From Bacteriovorax sp. (lineage in GTDB: Bacteria > Bdellovibrionota > Bacteriovoracia > Bacteriovoracales > Bacteriovoracaceae), in the NCBI GenBank assembly GCA_014377485.1, contig JACMPM010000024.1:17194-81193 (forward strand): a stretch of 64,000 bases of DNA, written 5' to 3'. A program made the position numbers and the translations under genes. The notes beneath the pieces were generated by a model, which worked only from the letters and a program-made list of their open reading frames with translations, made no database searches and had not been told where the DNA came from. Below are positions 1 to 8,940 of this stretch, one piece after another (positions within the stretch are counted from its first letter, which is position 1; every line of letters begins with the position of its first letter).

Positions 1-1154
1 ACCTTATTAATAAAATCTTCTTTTTCTCTGGTATTGAGAACTAAAGGATAAGAGATTACATCCCGGAGTTCATCACGGTTATATTCATCGAGCACATCAC
101 CAAAGTTTAAAATAAAAAGCATAGAAGGATATCCGCCAAACATCCCTTTAAAATAATTGAGGGTGGCGTCTTCTACGTTTGCTCTATAACTCACAACCAT
201 ATGAAAGAGTCTATCTTCAATACATTTTGGACCAAAAGGAGTGGCCGCAATATTCTTATTAGTAATCGGATCAAAGCGATCTGGAGCACACATAACAATT
301 CTAAACATTGAATGCCCAAAACCTGATGACATTTCGGCTCCGGCCGAGGCCATAAGATAGTCAATACGGTAAACACGCTTTGTATCCAACTTCATTGGAT
401 AGAAGCCTGCCGAAGTCGACATCATAACCATATTATTTAAATTACAATTGCGATTAGGAAACGGATCAATTTCAAGTGACCTCTTATAATAATCAAACAT
501 TGCCGGCTTTCTACAGGCATATTCAGGGTCCATCGTAAAATATTCCATATTAACAGCGTAGGCTTCAGCGATATTTACCAATTCGTAAGGATCGGCCGAT
601 CTCATCGCTTCAATATTTTTAGTCTTAACTTTTAAAAGCCCTTTTTTAAATCCAGCACGACGAATAAATTCACTTTTATTAGAAATGTATTGATTATTAA
701 AATCATAAGCGTGGGCCAGCTCATGAACGATTGTTGATATGGCCTGGTCATATAAAGATTTGTGTTGGCAGTTAATAATTAATGAAGCTGCACGGCCGTG
801 AGCGAGTTCTTGAAAAACCGGAGCATTAATAACAAGGAGATTTTTATTTTGGTTATATTCACCATAAACGAATGGTCTGATAATTTTTTTATTTTTATCA
901 ACTTTTTCTATTTTTTCAGAACAGATATCAATAGGAATCTTCTGATGATCAGAAAGTTTTTCGATAGAGAGTTCAATACCGGCAGGAAGACCCGCTTTAA
1001 GTTTTGCCGGAAGAAGTAATGAAACTTCACCAAGAACTCGCTCAAGTATTATTTTCTTGGAAGAATCTAGATTGGAGGATAATTTTATGGGCAGATCGTG
1101 GGCCAAAAGTGATTGAGCGAAAATTAAACTCAAAACAGCAGTTATAGTCTTCAT
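1..1154 (-). CDS. Exported DUF4105 (Lnb-type) protein with N-terminal HExxH region, 3' end cut off
   Basis: The gene starts at 1154 and stays open to the left edge, so about 384 residues are visible. It begins with a signal peptide (MKTITAVLSLIFAQSLLA). Residues 144-148 read HELAH, followed further on by an ADPYEL...AEAYA stretch. This resembles the two zinc ligands and the downstream glutamate of gluzincin peptidases, an inference from the motif. From about residue 280 come GFGHSMFRI, then YFKGMFGGYPS, then EYNRDELRDVISYPL. This is the pattern of DUF4105, also called the Lnb N-terminal periplasmic domain. Some members of that family carry out lipoprotein N-acylation, but many are uncharacterised. 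The protein probably acts in the periplasm. Substrate and function are unknown, and the C-terminus is missing from the window. Confidence 0.75.
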   Translation of the reverse strand, partial: MKTITAVLSLIFAQSLLAHDLPIKLSSNLDSSKKIILERVLGEVSLLLPAKLKAGLPAGIELSIEKLSDHQKIPIDICSEKIEKVDKNKKIIRPFVYGEYNQNKNLLVINAPVFQELAHGRAASLIINCQHKSLYDQAISTIVHELAHAYDFNNQYISNKSEFIRRAGFKKGLLKVKTKNIEAMRSADPYELVNIAEAYAVNMEYFTMDPEYACRKPAMFDYYKRSLEIDPFPNRNCNLNNMVMMSTSAGFYPMKLDTKRVYRIDYLMASAGAEMSSGFGHSMFRIVMCAPDRFDPITNKNIAATPFGPKCIEDRLFHMVVSYRANVEDATLNYFKGMFGGYPSMLFILNFGDVLDEYNRDELRDVISYPLVLNTREKEDFINK

Positions 1155-1342
1155 AATTCTGACTCCATTTAACAATAGATCTAAATAAGAATATAGATTC
1201 TACTTATTGTGCATAATGAATGCCATATAATTAAATGCAATATTGAGGGTACATAGCGATGAAATCTGTGGCATTACTGTCCAAACTTTAGACACCCCTG
1301 CCAAAAAATTTCACGGTCCTTAAAGTCGCGACAAAATCCCGA

Positions 1343-1348
1343 TATAAT
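1343..1348 (+). promoter_or_regulatory. Candidate -10 box for the 1372 gene
   Basis: A perfect TATAAT lies 23 bp before the start codon at 1372. No good -35 element is seen at the usual distance (1320-1325 reads ttaaag). Confidence 0.4.
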
Positions 1349-1371
1349 AAAAAATTCTTATGGAGAAAATT

Positions 1372-1893
1372 ATGAAAACAATTTTAAAAATCTTATTTAT
1401 AGCCGTCTTCACTATCAAACCATTATGGGCCTTGGATGAATTCCAATGCCAGTGCAAAGCTAAAGCTCCTGGGTTTGAGGCGACAAATAAAACGACAGGT
1501 GGAATTGATAAAATATGCTCTTACTCCTGTAAATGTCTTGCCTGGGACACTATTACAAATCCAAAAACAAAAGTCTCAGTGGCCAATCATGTTGTTCCAA
1601 ATATTCTGCTAGATATTATCAATGCTCCAACAACTGCCTACTCGCGCGAATCGTGGGATATGGGGAGTCATGTTTGTCACGGACAATATGCCTATAAACC
1701 AAACTGGGGTGATGAAAACTGGAAAATAGTAGTTAAATTCGATACATTTACTCTCAGCTCTAATGGAGAAGTATCTTACCCAGAAGATCATTCAAGAGAA
1801 TTTGCAATGGGAATGAGTCAATCTGGATTCAAGTACACCTTAAAGGCATTAGAAATAGCTGCTTCAATAAAAGATCAATTGAAAAAATATTAA
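1372..1893 (+). CDS. Small exported Cys-rich protein, unknown function
   Basis: The product has 173 residues with a signal peptide (MKTILKILFIAVFTIKPLWA). The start at 1372 is preferred over an in-frame ATG at 1360, because GGAG at 1361-1364 sits at normal ribosome-binding distance from 1372. The mature N-terminus holds a cluster of cysteines (CQC, then CSYSCKC), likely disulfides in the periplasm. The rest has no motif I recognise. The gene ends one base before the convergent HAD phosphatase gene. It is separated from the divergent DUF4105 gene by about 217 bp containing the candidate promoter. I assign no function. Confidence 0.7.
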   Translation: MKTILKILFIAVFTIKPLWALDEFQCQCKAKAPGFEATNKTTGGIDKICSYSCKCLAWDTITNPKTKVSVANHVVPNILLDIINAPTTAYSRESWDMGSHVCHGQYAYKPNWGDENWKIVVKFDTFTLSSNGEVSYPEDHSREFAMGMSQSGFKYTLKALEIAASIKDQLKKY

Positions 1894-1894
1894 A

Positions 1895-2431
1895 TTAATT
1901 AATTTCTTTTTTAAGTCTCTCGAGAATCTCTTCGAGAGAAGTGAAAATTTCTGCTGTTTTCGTTTTTTCAATTTCATCCAAAGGATAATTTCCTTTGAGT
2001 AAGAAAGTTTTTGGACCGATTATATCTAAAACATCAGTAGGTTTATCTCCAATCATATAAGATTGAGATAAATCGATATTGTGTTTATTACTTGCTTCTA
2101 TCATCATGCCTGGGCGTGGTTTTCTGCGTTCACTATAGTATTCAGTGCAGTAAAACCAATCATCAACGCGCAAATTGCGTGCCTCCAAAAACTTCTTCAT
2201 TTCAGCATGCAATTTTATGACATCGGCTTCCTGATACATGCCTTGAGCAACTCCGGATTGATTGGTCAGTACAACGACTAATAAACCGTGAGTGTTGGCA
2301 AAATGAATCAGTTCAAAGATACCTTCTACCCAGAGGATATCTTCAAAACGATAAACATAGGCCTTATCAATATTAAGAATTCCATCGCGGTCTAAAAAAA
2401 GGGCTTTTTTGTCATTTATCTGGTCGTTCAT
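1895..2431 (-). CDS. HAD-IIIA phosphatase (GmhB / histidinol-phosphatase-like)
   Basis: The product has 178 residues and all four HAD motifs: D14-x-D16 (LDRDG), T56 (TNQSG), K104 (RKPRPG) and D129 (GDKPTD). This arrangement is typical of the HAD-IIIA group, which includes heptose-1,7-bisphosphate phosphatase GmhB, histidinol phosphatase and the 3'-phosphatase of polynucleotide kinase. The four-cysteine zinc loop usual in GmhB is absent; only C95 remains in the corresponding region, so a sugar-heptose role is not secure. I chose the ATG at 2431 because it overlaps the stop of the upstream gene (ATGA) and has AAAGG seven bases upstream. This tight coupling with a possible nuclease (2428-3453) suggests a shared task, which could be nucleic-acid end processing. 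That last step is inference. Confidence 0.8.
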   Translation of the reverse strand: MNDQINDKKALFLDRDGILNIDKAYVYRFEDILWVEGIFELIHFANTHGLLVVVLTNQSGVAQGMYQEADVIKLHAEMKKFLEARNLRVDDWFYCTEYYSERRKPRPGMMIEASNKHNIDLSQSYMIGDKPTDVLDIIGPKTFLLKGNYPLDEIEKTKTAEIFTSLEEILERLKKEIN

Positions 2432-3453
2432 GCTTTTACCTTTATCGAACAATTTATTTTATAAGCAGCAGTCGTAAATTTATTCATGGGCTTCACACGC
2501 ACCTGTAAAGATACCTTACCCATAATTATTTCTACAGAGCTTGCGAGATCCTTTATAGGAAGCAGTTCACATTCCTTATTTGTTTTTGAAAAAAAATCAT
2601 CAAAGTTCTTGATCGTGACTTCTTTTAATTCGTATTCTTGATGAAAACAACTTACTTGAATAATTTCTGAGTGCCCAAAACCACAAAGAGCAGCAAGAGA
2701 ATCAAAAAACAAATGGCGATCAATATGTTTCAACTGATTTAAGATATTCGATAATTTGATAGCAACTCTGTGATAATTTTCATGCACAATAATTCTCATC
2801 TCAAGAGGTAACTCCCCGGGAAGTTCGGTGTAGTAATCACTCCACTCTGAATTAAATGAGCCACGAAAATCGCGATCGATCGATGTGTAAAGCCGATGCC
2901 CCATCATCAAGAAAGATTCATCAACTTCGTTATTAAGTTCTATTTGAAACTGGATAACGGCATCCCCATAAGTAGAAAAATATTTAGTTAAAAAACTTTT
3001 GACTCCTGCACTTTTAGTGTTGGTATAGCTATGATCTTTCGTCAATTTTAGACTCAGAGGGAGATGTTTTTCAACCCCATCTTCATTTTTATAAGTTCCG
3101 ACAATATCAGTTTCATTCCAAAATTCATTATCATTTGTGGCCATCATCTTCCCTATGACCTTCCATTGGGTAAAATTGTATTGATCCAAACCAATCTCTT
3201 CCCAGATGCTTTTTATGGTATTCTTCGCCAGAATTGGCAGCTTAACTAATAATCTAGGCTCATGAGTGCGCATTAATTCTTCGTAACTTGCCAGTTTAGT
3301 TTTAAATTCAATGGGGAGATTCAAGAGAAAATGATCCTCTACACAAGAGCGAGATGCTAAACCCTGAGCGACTAAAAATTCAAAGAGATTCCCTTTGCAT
3401 TCATTGAGAATTGCCTCTTTTTGAATTTGATTACTATAGTCAATATTTTTCAT
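2428..3453 (-). CDS. Unknown protein, possible PD-(D/E)XK-type nuclease
   Basis: The protein has 341 residues, is soluble and has no signal peptide. Near the N-terminus KGNLFEFLVA carries E25 in a predicted helix. Further on come D116 (NETDIVG) and S134-L-K136 (LPLSLKL), then a lysine-rich NTKSAGVKSFLTKYF. The order Glu-helix, Asp, x-x-Lys and basic helix recalls restriction-endonuclease-like folds with a variant SxK third motif. This is my pattern reading, not a demonstrated homology. No methyltransferase gene is adjacent, so a classical restriction-modification pair is not supported. The gene overlaps the HAD phosphatase start by four bases, so the two are translated as a unit. An unrelated fold is quite possible. 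Confidence 0.6.
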   Translation of the reverse strand: MKNIDYSNQIQKEAILNECKGNLFEFLVAQGLASRSCVEDHFLLNLPIEFKTKLASYEELMRTHEPRLLVKLPILAKNTIKSIWEEIGLDQYNFTQWKVIGKMMATNDNEFWNETDIVGTYKNEDGVEKHLPLSLKLTKDHSYTNTKSAGVKSFLTKYFSTYGDAVIQFQIELNNEVDESFLMMGHRLYTSIDRDFRGSFNSEWSDYYTELPGELPLEMRIIVHENYHRVAIKLSNILNQLKHIDRHLFFDSLAALCGFGHSEIIQVSCFHQEYELKEVTIKNFDDFFSKTNKECELLPIKDLASSVEIIMGKVSLQVRVKPMNKFTTAAYKINCSIKVKA

Positions 3454-3575
3454 TTTTTTGTATACTTAAATTTTAATATTTTTATTCTTTTCAAACGGTA
3501 TCTCAATCACTAGACTAAATAAAACCAAGAACCGAACTTTGCTCTTAATAGTAGCAAGGCCACTCAAGGAAGAAA

Positions 3576-4541
3576 ATGAATTCATTTCCTTCATTACTTG
3601 AAAGTATCGCCGATCTCAATAAAATTCAGATCGACGGACTCCTCTCTCTTTCAACCAAATTTAAACATCGTGAAAGCGAATCAAGTTTATTTTCTTATCG
3701 CCGTCCGATTATCGCAACTTCATTTTTAGAAAATTCTACACGGACAAAACACTCATTTGCCATTGCTATCCAAAAAATGGGCGCAATGTATATAGATTTT
3801 AATGCCGAAACATCGAGCCTCAAAAAAGGTGAAAGTCTTGAAGAAACATTTCTCACTCTTTATAATCAAGGAGTCAATCTTTGCATTTTTAGATCGAGTG
3901 TCTCACATCAATTAAGCCAATTTAGAGAATCCCCTCCGATTAAAATTATCAATGGCGGCGATGGTGTTAACGAACACCCTTCTCAGGCCCTGTTAGATCT
4001 TTATACTTTATTTGAACTTTCACCCGTATTAGAAGGAAAAACGATCGCCATTTTTGGTGATAATATCCATTCTCGAGTAGGACATTCATTAACAAAACTT
4101 CTTCCAATGTTTGGAATGAAAATTATACTTTGTGGTCCAGAAGCTTTTCTTCCCAATAAAAAAGATCTTCCTGCAGGTGTGGAATTATCCAATGACCGCG
4201 ATGCAACTCTTAAAAAATGTGATTTTATTTATTTGTTAAGAATACAAAAAGAGCGCCACCTCGATAGAGGAATTAATCATCTTTCCATCGAGGGCGATGA
4301 TTATTTAGAAAGCTATGGTGTGAGTTTGGATCTTCTTAAAAAATTGCAAAAACTAGTTCCTGTTCTGCACCCAGGACCTGCCAATATTGGCGTTGAATTG
4401 GATATTGCCCTCATCAAATCTTCTTTGTATTGCGGATACCTTCAAGTTCAAAATTCCATTCCTATGAGAATGGCGATCATTCAATCAATGCTCGTAAATA
4501 ACGATAAAAATATTGGGAATGTGCATGGAGAAAAATTTTAA
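3576..4541 (+). CDS. pyrB: Aspartate carbamoyltransferase catalytic chain
   Basis: The product makes N-carbamoyl-aspartate from carbamoyl phosphate and aspartate, the second step of pyrimidine synthesis in the cytoplasm. It has 321 residues, normal for the family. It carries the carbamoyl-phosphate loop S54-T-R-T57 and the lysine-bearing SSLKKGES loop. It also has HPSQALLD and the HPGPANIGVELD segment that binds the substrates. The start at 3576 follows AAGGAAG. No regulatory chain (pyrI) is adjacent. The 3' end overlaps the carbamoyl phosphate synthase start at 4525 by 17 bases. This places the enzyme that makes the unstable carbamoyl phosphate in the same transcript as the enzyme that uses it. 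Confidence 0.95.
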   Translation: MNSFPSLLESIADLNKIQIDGLLSLSTKFKHRESESSLFSYRRPIIATSFLENSTRTKHSFAIAIQKMGAMYIDFNAETSSLKKGESLEETFLTLYNQGVNLCIFRSSVSHQLSQFRESPPIKIINGGDGVNEHPSQALLDLYTLFELSPVLEGKTIAIFGDNIHSRVGHSLTKLLPMFGMKIILCGPEAFLPNKKDLPAGVELSNDRDATLKKCDFIYLLRIQKERHLDRGINHLSIEGDDYLESYGVSLDLLKKLQKLVPVLHPGPANIGVELDIALIKSSLYCGYLQVQNSIPMRMAIIQSMLVNNDKNIGNVHGEKF

Positions 4542-7500
4542 TCAGAATCTCAAAAAATCTGTTGCCTACCTTCATTTTGAAGATGGAACTAAATTTAGAG
4601 GCCATGTAAACCGAGACTCTTTTGATCCTGAATTACAGCTTGGAATTTGGGGAGAAGCTGCTTTCACTACCGGTATGAGTGGCTATCAAGAAACCATTAC
4701 TGATCCATCATTTCTAGGTCAGCATATTATTTTTACCAACGCTCATATCGGAAATTATGAAGCAAATCCCAAAATCAACGTCGCCCAATCTATTAAAAGT
4801 TATGCCACTTGCATAATTGCCCGAAATTTTTCTTATAATGAATTCTTAAATAAACTAAATATTCCTCTTTTCTCAGGAACTGATACTAGAAAATTAGTTC
4901 GTTACTTAACTTCAAAAAAAACAAATTCTCATAAATCAGTTTTGACTTTCAAAGAGACGACTCCGACTCAGGCTGAGTTTACGAAGGCAACACTACTTAC
5001 TGATGAGCTTCATTTAGTTTCACAAAAAGATTTAATTGTTCATCGTGAAGGTCCTAACCCGATTGTTATTTTAAACTACGGAATCAAACAAGCAATTGTT
5101 GATCAATTAAATACTTTGGGCTTTCCACTTGTATCTCTTCCCTATAATGCCAATGTAGCTCAGATACAAGCGCTAAACCCACGCTTAGTTTTTCTCTCAA
5201 ATGGTCCGGGAGATCCAAGAAATTTTTATAACGAAATTGCCGTCGTTCGCGAGCTGTTGCAAACAAAAACTCCAATGCGCGCCATCTGTCTTGGGATTCA
5301 GCTAATCGGCAGAGCACTTGAAATAGAAGTAGAAAAACTTCCCTTCGGTCAGCGCGGGGCCAATCACCCAGTGATAGATCATACAACCAATAAAATAGCC
5401 ATTACGTCTCAAAACCATGGTTATGCCATTGAGACAAAATCATTTAAGCAAAAAAAGAACAGCAATTCATTAAATCGTGAATTGTATGTTCAGCATACTT
5501 CACTATTTGATGATTCAATTGAATCAATTGCAACAACAGATCATTTTATGAAAGCCGTGCAGTTTCACCCTGAAGCCAATCCTGGTCCTCATGATGCCCA
5601 TGATTTTTTTCTAGAGATCAAAGATTTCTTAGATGGAAAAATAAAAGATCCAATCGATACTAAAAAACTTTTTCCTTTTAATAAACTCACTACACGTTTA
5701 AGAAAAGAAACTCCCTATAAACGCATTCTCTTAATTGGATCAGGACCTATAAAAATTGGTCAGGCCAGTGAGTTTGATTATTCCGGAACTCAGGCACTAA
5801 AAGCATTAAAAGAAGAAGGCATAGATGTCGTGCTACTAAATTCGAATCCTGCCACAATCATGACAGATCCGGAAATGTGTACTCGTACATATATAGAGCC
5901 CATCACCAAAGAAACTATAAAAAAAATTATTCTTAAAGAACGTGTTGATGCTGTACTCTCTACGATGGGTGGCCAGACTGCACTTAATCTTTGTGTGGAA
6001 CTAGAAGAAGAGAATTTTCTAAAAAATAACAACGTGGCCTTGCTTGGAGCGAATGTTGATACAATTAAAAAAACAGAAGACCGAGGGCTCTTTGCACTAG
6101 AACTCGACAAACTTGGCTACCAGACAGGAAAAAGATTTACCGCACAAAGTGAAGCTGAAGCTCTGGTCATGGCGACTGAGAAAGTTAAATTTCCATTGAT
6201 CATCCGACGTGATTTTGCTCTCGGTGGAAAAGGTGCCGCACTTGTCTACAATACGGACGATCTTAAAGAAGTCTTCACTTCCGATATTAAATTTCCGGTC
6301 ACTATGGAGAAATCTTTAGTAGGCCAAAAAGAAATTGAACTTGAAGTCATGGTAGATTGCGACCGCAACGGTGTCATCGTCTGTTCAATAGAAAACGTCG
6401 ATCCATGTGGAATCCATACAGGAGACTCAATCACAGTTGCCCCGGCAATGACTATTAGTGATCGCTGCATGCAACAACTTCGAAATATGACTCTGACTAT
6501 TGCTAAACATATGGGTGTTGTCGCAGGTGGAGCAAACGTTCAATTCGCTATCAATGAATTTGATGAAGATGATATAACTGTTATTGAAATGAACCCACGA
6601 GTTTCACGCTCGAGTGCTCTAGCATCTAAGGCAACTGGTTACCCGATCGCCAAAATTTCAGCACTTCTTGCTATAGGATACACTCTTAAAGAAATTCTCA
6701 ATGATATTACCAAAACTTCTCCGGTAACGTTTGAGCCAACGCTCGATTATGTGGCCTTAAAAATTCCCATTTTTCCTTTTAGTAAATTTCCAAGTTCTTC
6801 TAAAACTCTCGGACCTCAAATGAGATCTGTTGGTGAAGTATTGGCCTTAGGTGGAAGTTTTAATGAAGCTTGGCTAAAAGCACTTCGCGCTTTGGAGATG
6901 GGTCTAGAAATTCCAAGCTTAACTCAACTGAAATCAACACCGCTTGATATGGATTTAGACTATATCAAAAAAAGACTGCAAACTCCTCGGGAGTTGTCTC
7001 TCTTAACTGTGCTTGAAGCACTTAGATCAGGAATGAGTGTTGAAGAAATTTGTTCGCACTCAAAAATCACTAGGTGGTTTGTTGAGCAAATGCAATTGTT
7101 GGTTGTTGCTGAAATAAATTTAAAGATCGAAAAAGATCTATTTAAGAATCCAGAAAGCATTCTGGAAATTAAAAAATTAGGTTTTTCAGACAAACATATT
7201 GCTCTTCTTACCAATAAATCTCAAAAAGATATTTTAGAATACAGATTTCTTCATAAAATTTTTCCAGTGTATAAAGCTGTTGATACTTGCTCAGGAGAAT
7301 TCCTCGCAGTGACTCCTTATTTCTACTCTACTTATGCTGATGAAAATGAAGCTGAGTCTCTTAGTAAAAAAGGAAAATCTGTAGCGATCCTGGGCTCAGG
7401 TCCCAACCGTATTGGCCAGGGAATTGAATTCGATTACTCTTGTGTAAAATCTTGCGAGCGTTTGCGAGAAAAAAATGTTCTGTCGATCATGATCAATTCT

Positions 7501-8940
7501 AATCCGGAAACAGTTTCTACGGATTATGATAGTTCTGATCGCCTCTATCTCTCGCCATTATACTCTGAAGATCTCTTTGATATACTTTTGAATGAAAAAC
7601 CTTTTGGGGTCATCGCTTCTTTTTCAGGGCAAACCGGAATTCAATTGCGCGAACACTTAGAACGTAGTTTTCGAAAAGATTTATTTAAAATAAATTTCCT
7701 GGGCCCAACTTGGAAAATGTTAGAAACGACTGAAGATAGAAAACAATTTAGTGAACTTACTCGTGAAACTAAACTCTCCCATACCCATTCGCGAGAAATC
7801 AGTGGAAAGAAAGATCTGGTCAACGCCATGATTGATATTGGTCTTCCAGTCATTATCCGCCCCTCTTTTGTTATCGGTGGCGAATCAATGTATATCTTTT
7901 ACTCTCATGAAGATTTAAACTGTCTCCCGAGGGCTTTTAAAGATCAGCTGCAAGATGGAACGGCCACTTTTTTTGTTGAAACGTATTTAGAAAATGCAAT
8001 TGAATACGATGTAGATTTAGTGCGCGACTCTTTTGGTAATTTTGTTTTTGCCATTTGCGAGCATATAGAATTTGCCGGAGTCCACTCAGGTGACTCGGGA
8101 ATGATTACACCACCAGTTGTACTCACACAAAAAAATTATGAAGAATTAAAATCTATTTCTTTTGAAATAGCCAACAAGCTTGAGATTATCGGGCCCATTA
8201 ATTTTCAATTCGCCATCAAAGAAGGAAAAATTTATTGTATCGAAGCCAACCCACGCGGCTCTCGAACTCTTCCTTTTTTAAGCAAAGCCTATAACGTTTC
8301 AATTCCAAAAATAGCAACTGATGCAATGTTAGGTGATCGAATACAAAACCTTGAACAACCTAACTCAGGTTACTTCAGCGTAAAACAATCGACCTTCCCT
8401 TTTGACCGCTTTATCCAGGATAATATACTACTTGGACCTAAAATGCGCTCGACTGGCGAGACAATGGGAATTGACCGCGATAAAGAAAAGGCCATCCTTA
8501 AATCTTACCAGGGAAATTATCCTAACTTGGGAACAAGAGGGAAAATCCTCATCAGTCTTGCTGATAATACCAAAGATACAATTCTTCCTTATATCAAGTC
8601 TCTTTATAAAATTGGTTTTACATTTGTAGCAACACGCGGAACTTGTGATTATATAAAAAAACAGGGCATTCCTTGTGAGTTGGTTAAAAAAATTGATGAA
8701 GACGGACTTAATATTTTAGAAGTTCTAAAAGACGAATCCATGAAAATGGTATTTAACACTCCTCAAAACCAAGGCCAGTCTCAAAACGACGGTGAACATA
8801 TTAGAAACTCGGCCATTCAATATGCAATCCCGTGTTTTACTCGACCGGAAAATATCAGAGCAGTAGCTGAAGCTCTTATCGGCACCCACGACAGCGAAAT
8901 TACCCCACTAGCACTCCAAGAGATGGGGAAAAACCTATGA
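4525..8940 (+). CDS. carAB: Fused carbamoyl phosphate synthase (glutaminase + synthetase), CarA-CarB
   Basis: One reading frame of 1471 residues joins what are usually two proteins. Residues 1 to about 375 are the CarA glutamine amidotransferase, with catalytic C255 (AICLG) and H348-x-E350 (QFHPEA). CarB starts near residue 397 (KRILLIGSGPIKIGQ). It contains two ATP-grasp halves, the second beginning at a repeated GSGPNRIGQGIEFDYS. The C-terminus from about 1336 is the MGS-like allosteric domain. The enzyme makes carbamoyl phosphate from glutamine, bicarbonate and two ATP for pyrimidines and arginine. ATG codons occur at 4519 and 4525, and I use 4525. In place of the usual ICLGHQ the motif reads ICLGIQ. 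The fusion recalls eukaryotic CPS II, whereas bacteria normally keep the subunits separate. Confidence 0.95.
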   Translation: MEKNFNQNLKKSVAYLHFEDGTKFRGHVNRDSFDPELQLGIWGEAAFTTGMSGYQETITDPSFLGQHIIFTNAHIGNYEANPKINVAQSIKSYATCIIARNFSYNEFLNKLNIPLFSGTDTRKLVRYLTSKKTNSHKSVLTFKETTPTQAEFTKATLLTDELHLVSQKDLIVHREGPNPIVILNYGIKQAIVDQLNTLGFPLVSLPYNANVAQIQALNPRLVFLSNGPGDPRNFYNEIAVVRELLQTKTPMRAICLGIQLIGRALEIEVEKLPFGQRGANHPVIDHTTNKIAITSQNHGYAIETKSFKQKKNSNSLNRELYVQHTSLFDDSIESIATTDHFMKAVQFHPEANPGPHDAHDFFLEIKDFLDGKIKDPIDTKKLFPFNKLTTRLRKETPYKRILLIGSGPIKIGQASEFDYSGTQALKALKEEGIDVVLLNSNPATIMTDPEMCTRTYIEPITKETIKKIILKERVDAVLSTMGGQTALNLCVELEEENFLKNNNVALLGANVDTIKKTEDRGLFALELDKLGYQTGKRFTAQSEAEALVMATEKVKFPLIIRRDFALGGKGAALVYNTDDLKEVFTSDIKFPVTMEKSLVGQKEIELEVMVDCDRNGVIVCSIENVDPCGIHTGDSITVAPAMTISDRCMQQLRNMTLTIAKHMGVVAGGANVQFAINEFDEDDITVIEMNPRVSRSSALASKATGYPIAKISALLAIGYTLKEILNDITKTSPVTFEPTLDYVALKIPIFPFSKFPSSSKTLGPQMRSVGEVLALGGSFNEAWLKALRALEMGLEIPSLTQLKSTPLDMDLDYIKKRLQTPRELSLLTVLEALRSGMSVEEICSHSKITRWFVEQMQLLVVAEINLKIEKDLFKNPESILEIKKLGFSDKHIALLTNKSQKDILEYRFLHKIFPVYKAVDTCSGEFLAVTPYFYSTYADENEAESLSKKGKSVAILGSGPNRIGQGIEFDYSCVKSCERLREKNVLSIMINSNPETVSTDYDSSDRLYLSPLYSEDLFDILLNEKPFGVIASFSGQTGIQLREHLERSFRKDLFKINFLGPTWKMLETTEDRKQFSELTRETKLSHTHSREISGKKDLVNAMIDIGLPVIIRPSFVIGGESMYIFYSHEDLNCLPRAFKDQLQDGTATFFVETYLENAIEYDVDLVRDSFGNFVFAICEHIEFAGVHSGDSGMITPPVVLTQKNYEELKSISFEIANKLEIIGPINFQFAIKEGKIYCIEANPRGSRTLPFLSKAYNVSIPKIATDAMLGDRIQNLEQPNSGYFSVKQSTFPFDRFIQDNILLGPKMRSTGETMGIDRDKEKAILKSYQGNYPNLGTRGKILISLADNTKDTILPYIKSLYKIGFTFVATRGTCDYIKKQGIPCELVKKIDEDGLNILEVLKDESMKMVFNTPQNQGQSQNDGEHIRNSAIQYAIPCFTRPENIRAVAEALIGTHDSEITPLALQEMGKNL

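Noticed and set aside
798..1019. Phe/Ile-rich plus-strand frame
   Set aside because: Antisense shadow of the DUF4105 gene, without promoter or ribosome-binding site.
5084..5386. 100-codon minus-strand frame in the CarA region
   Set aside because: Overlaps essential glutaminase coding sequence on the other strand, and its amino-acid use is unlike any real protein here.
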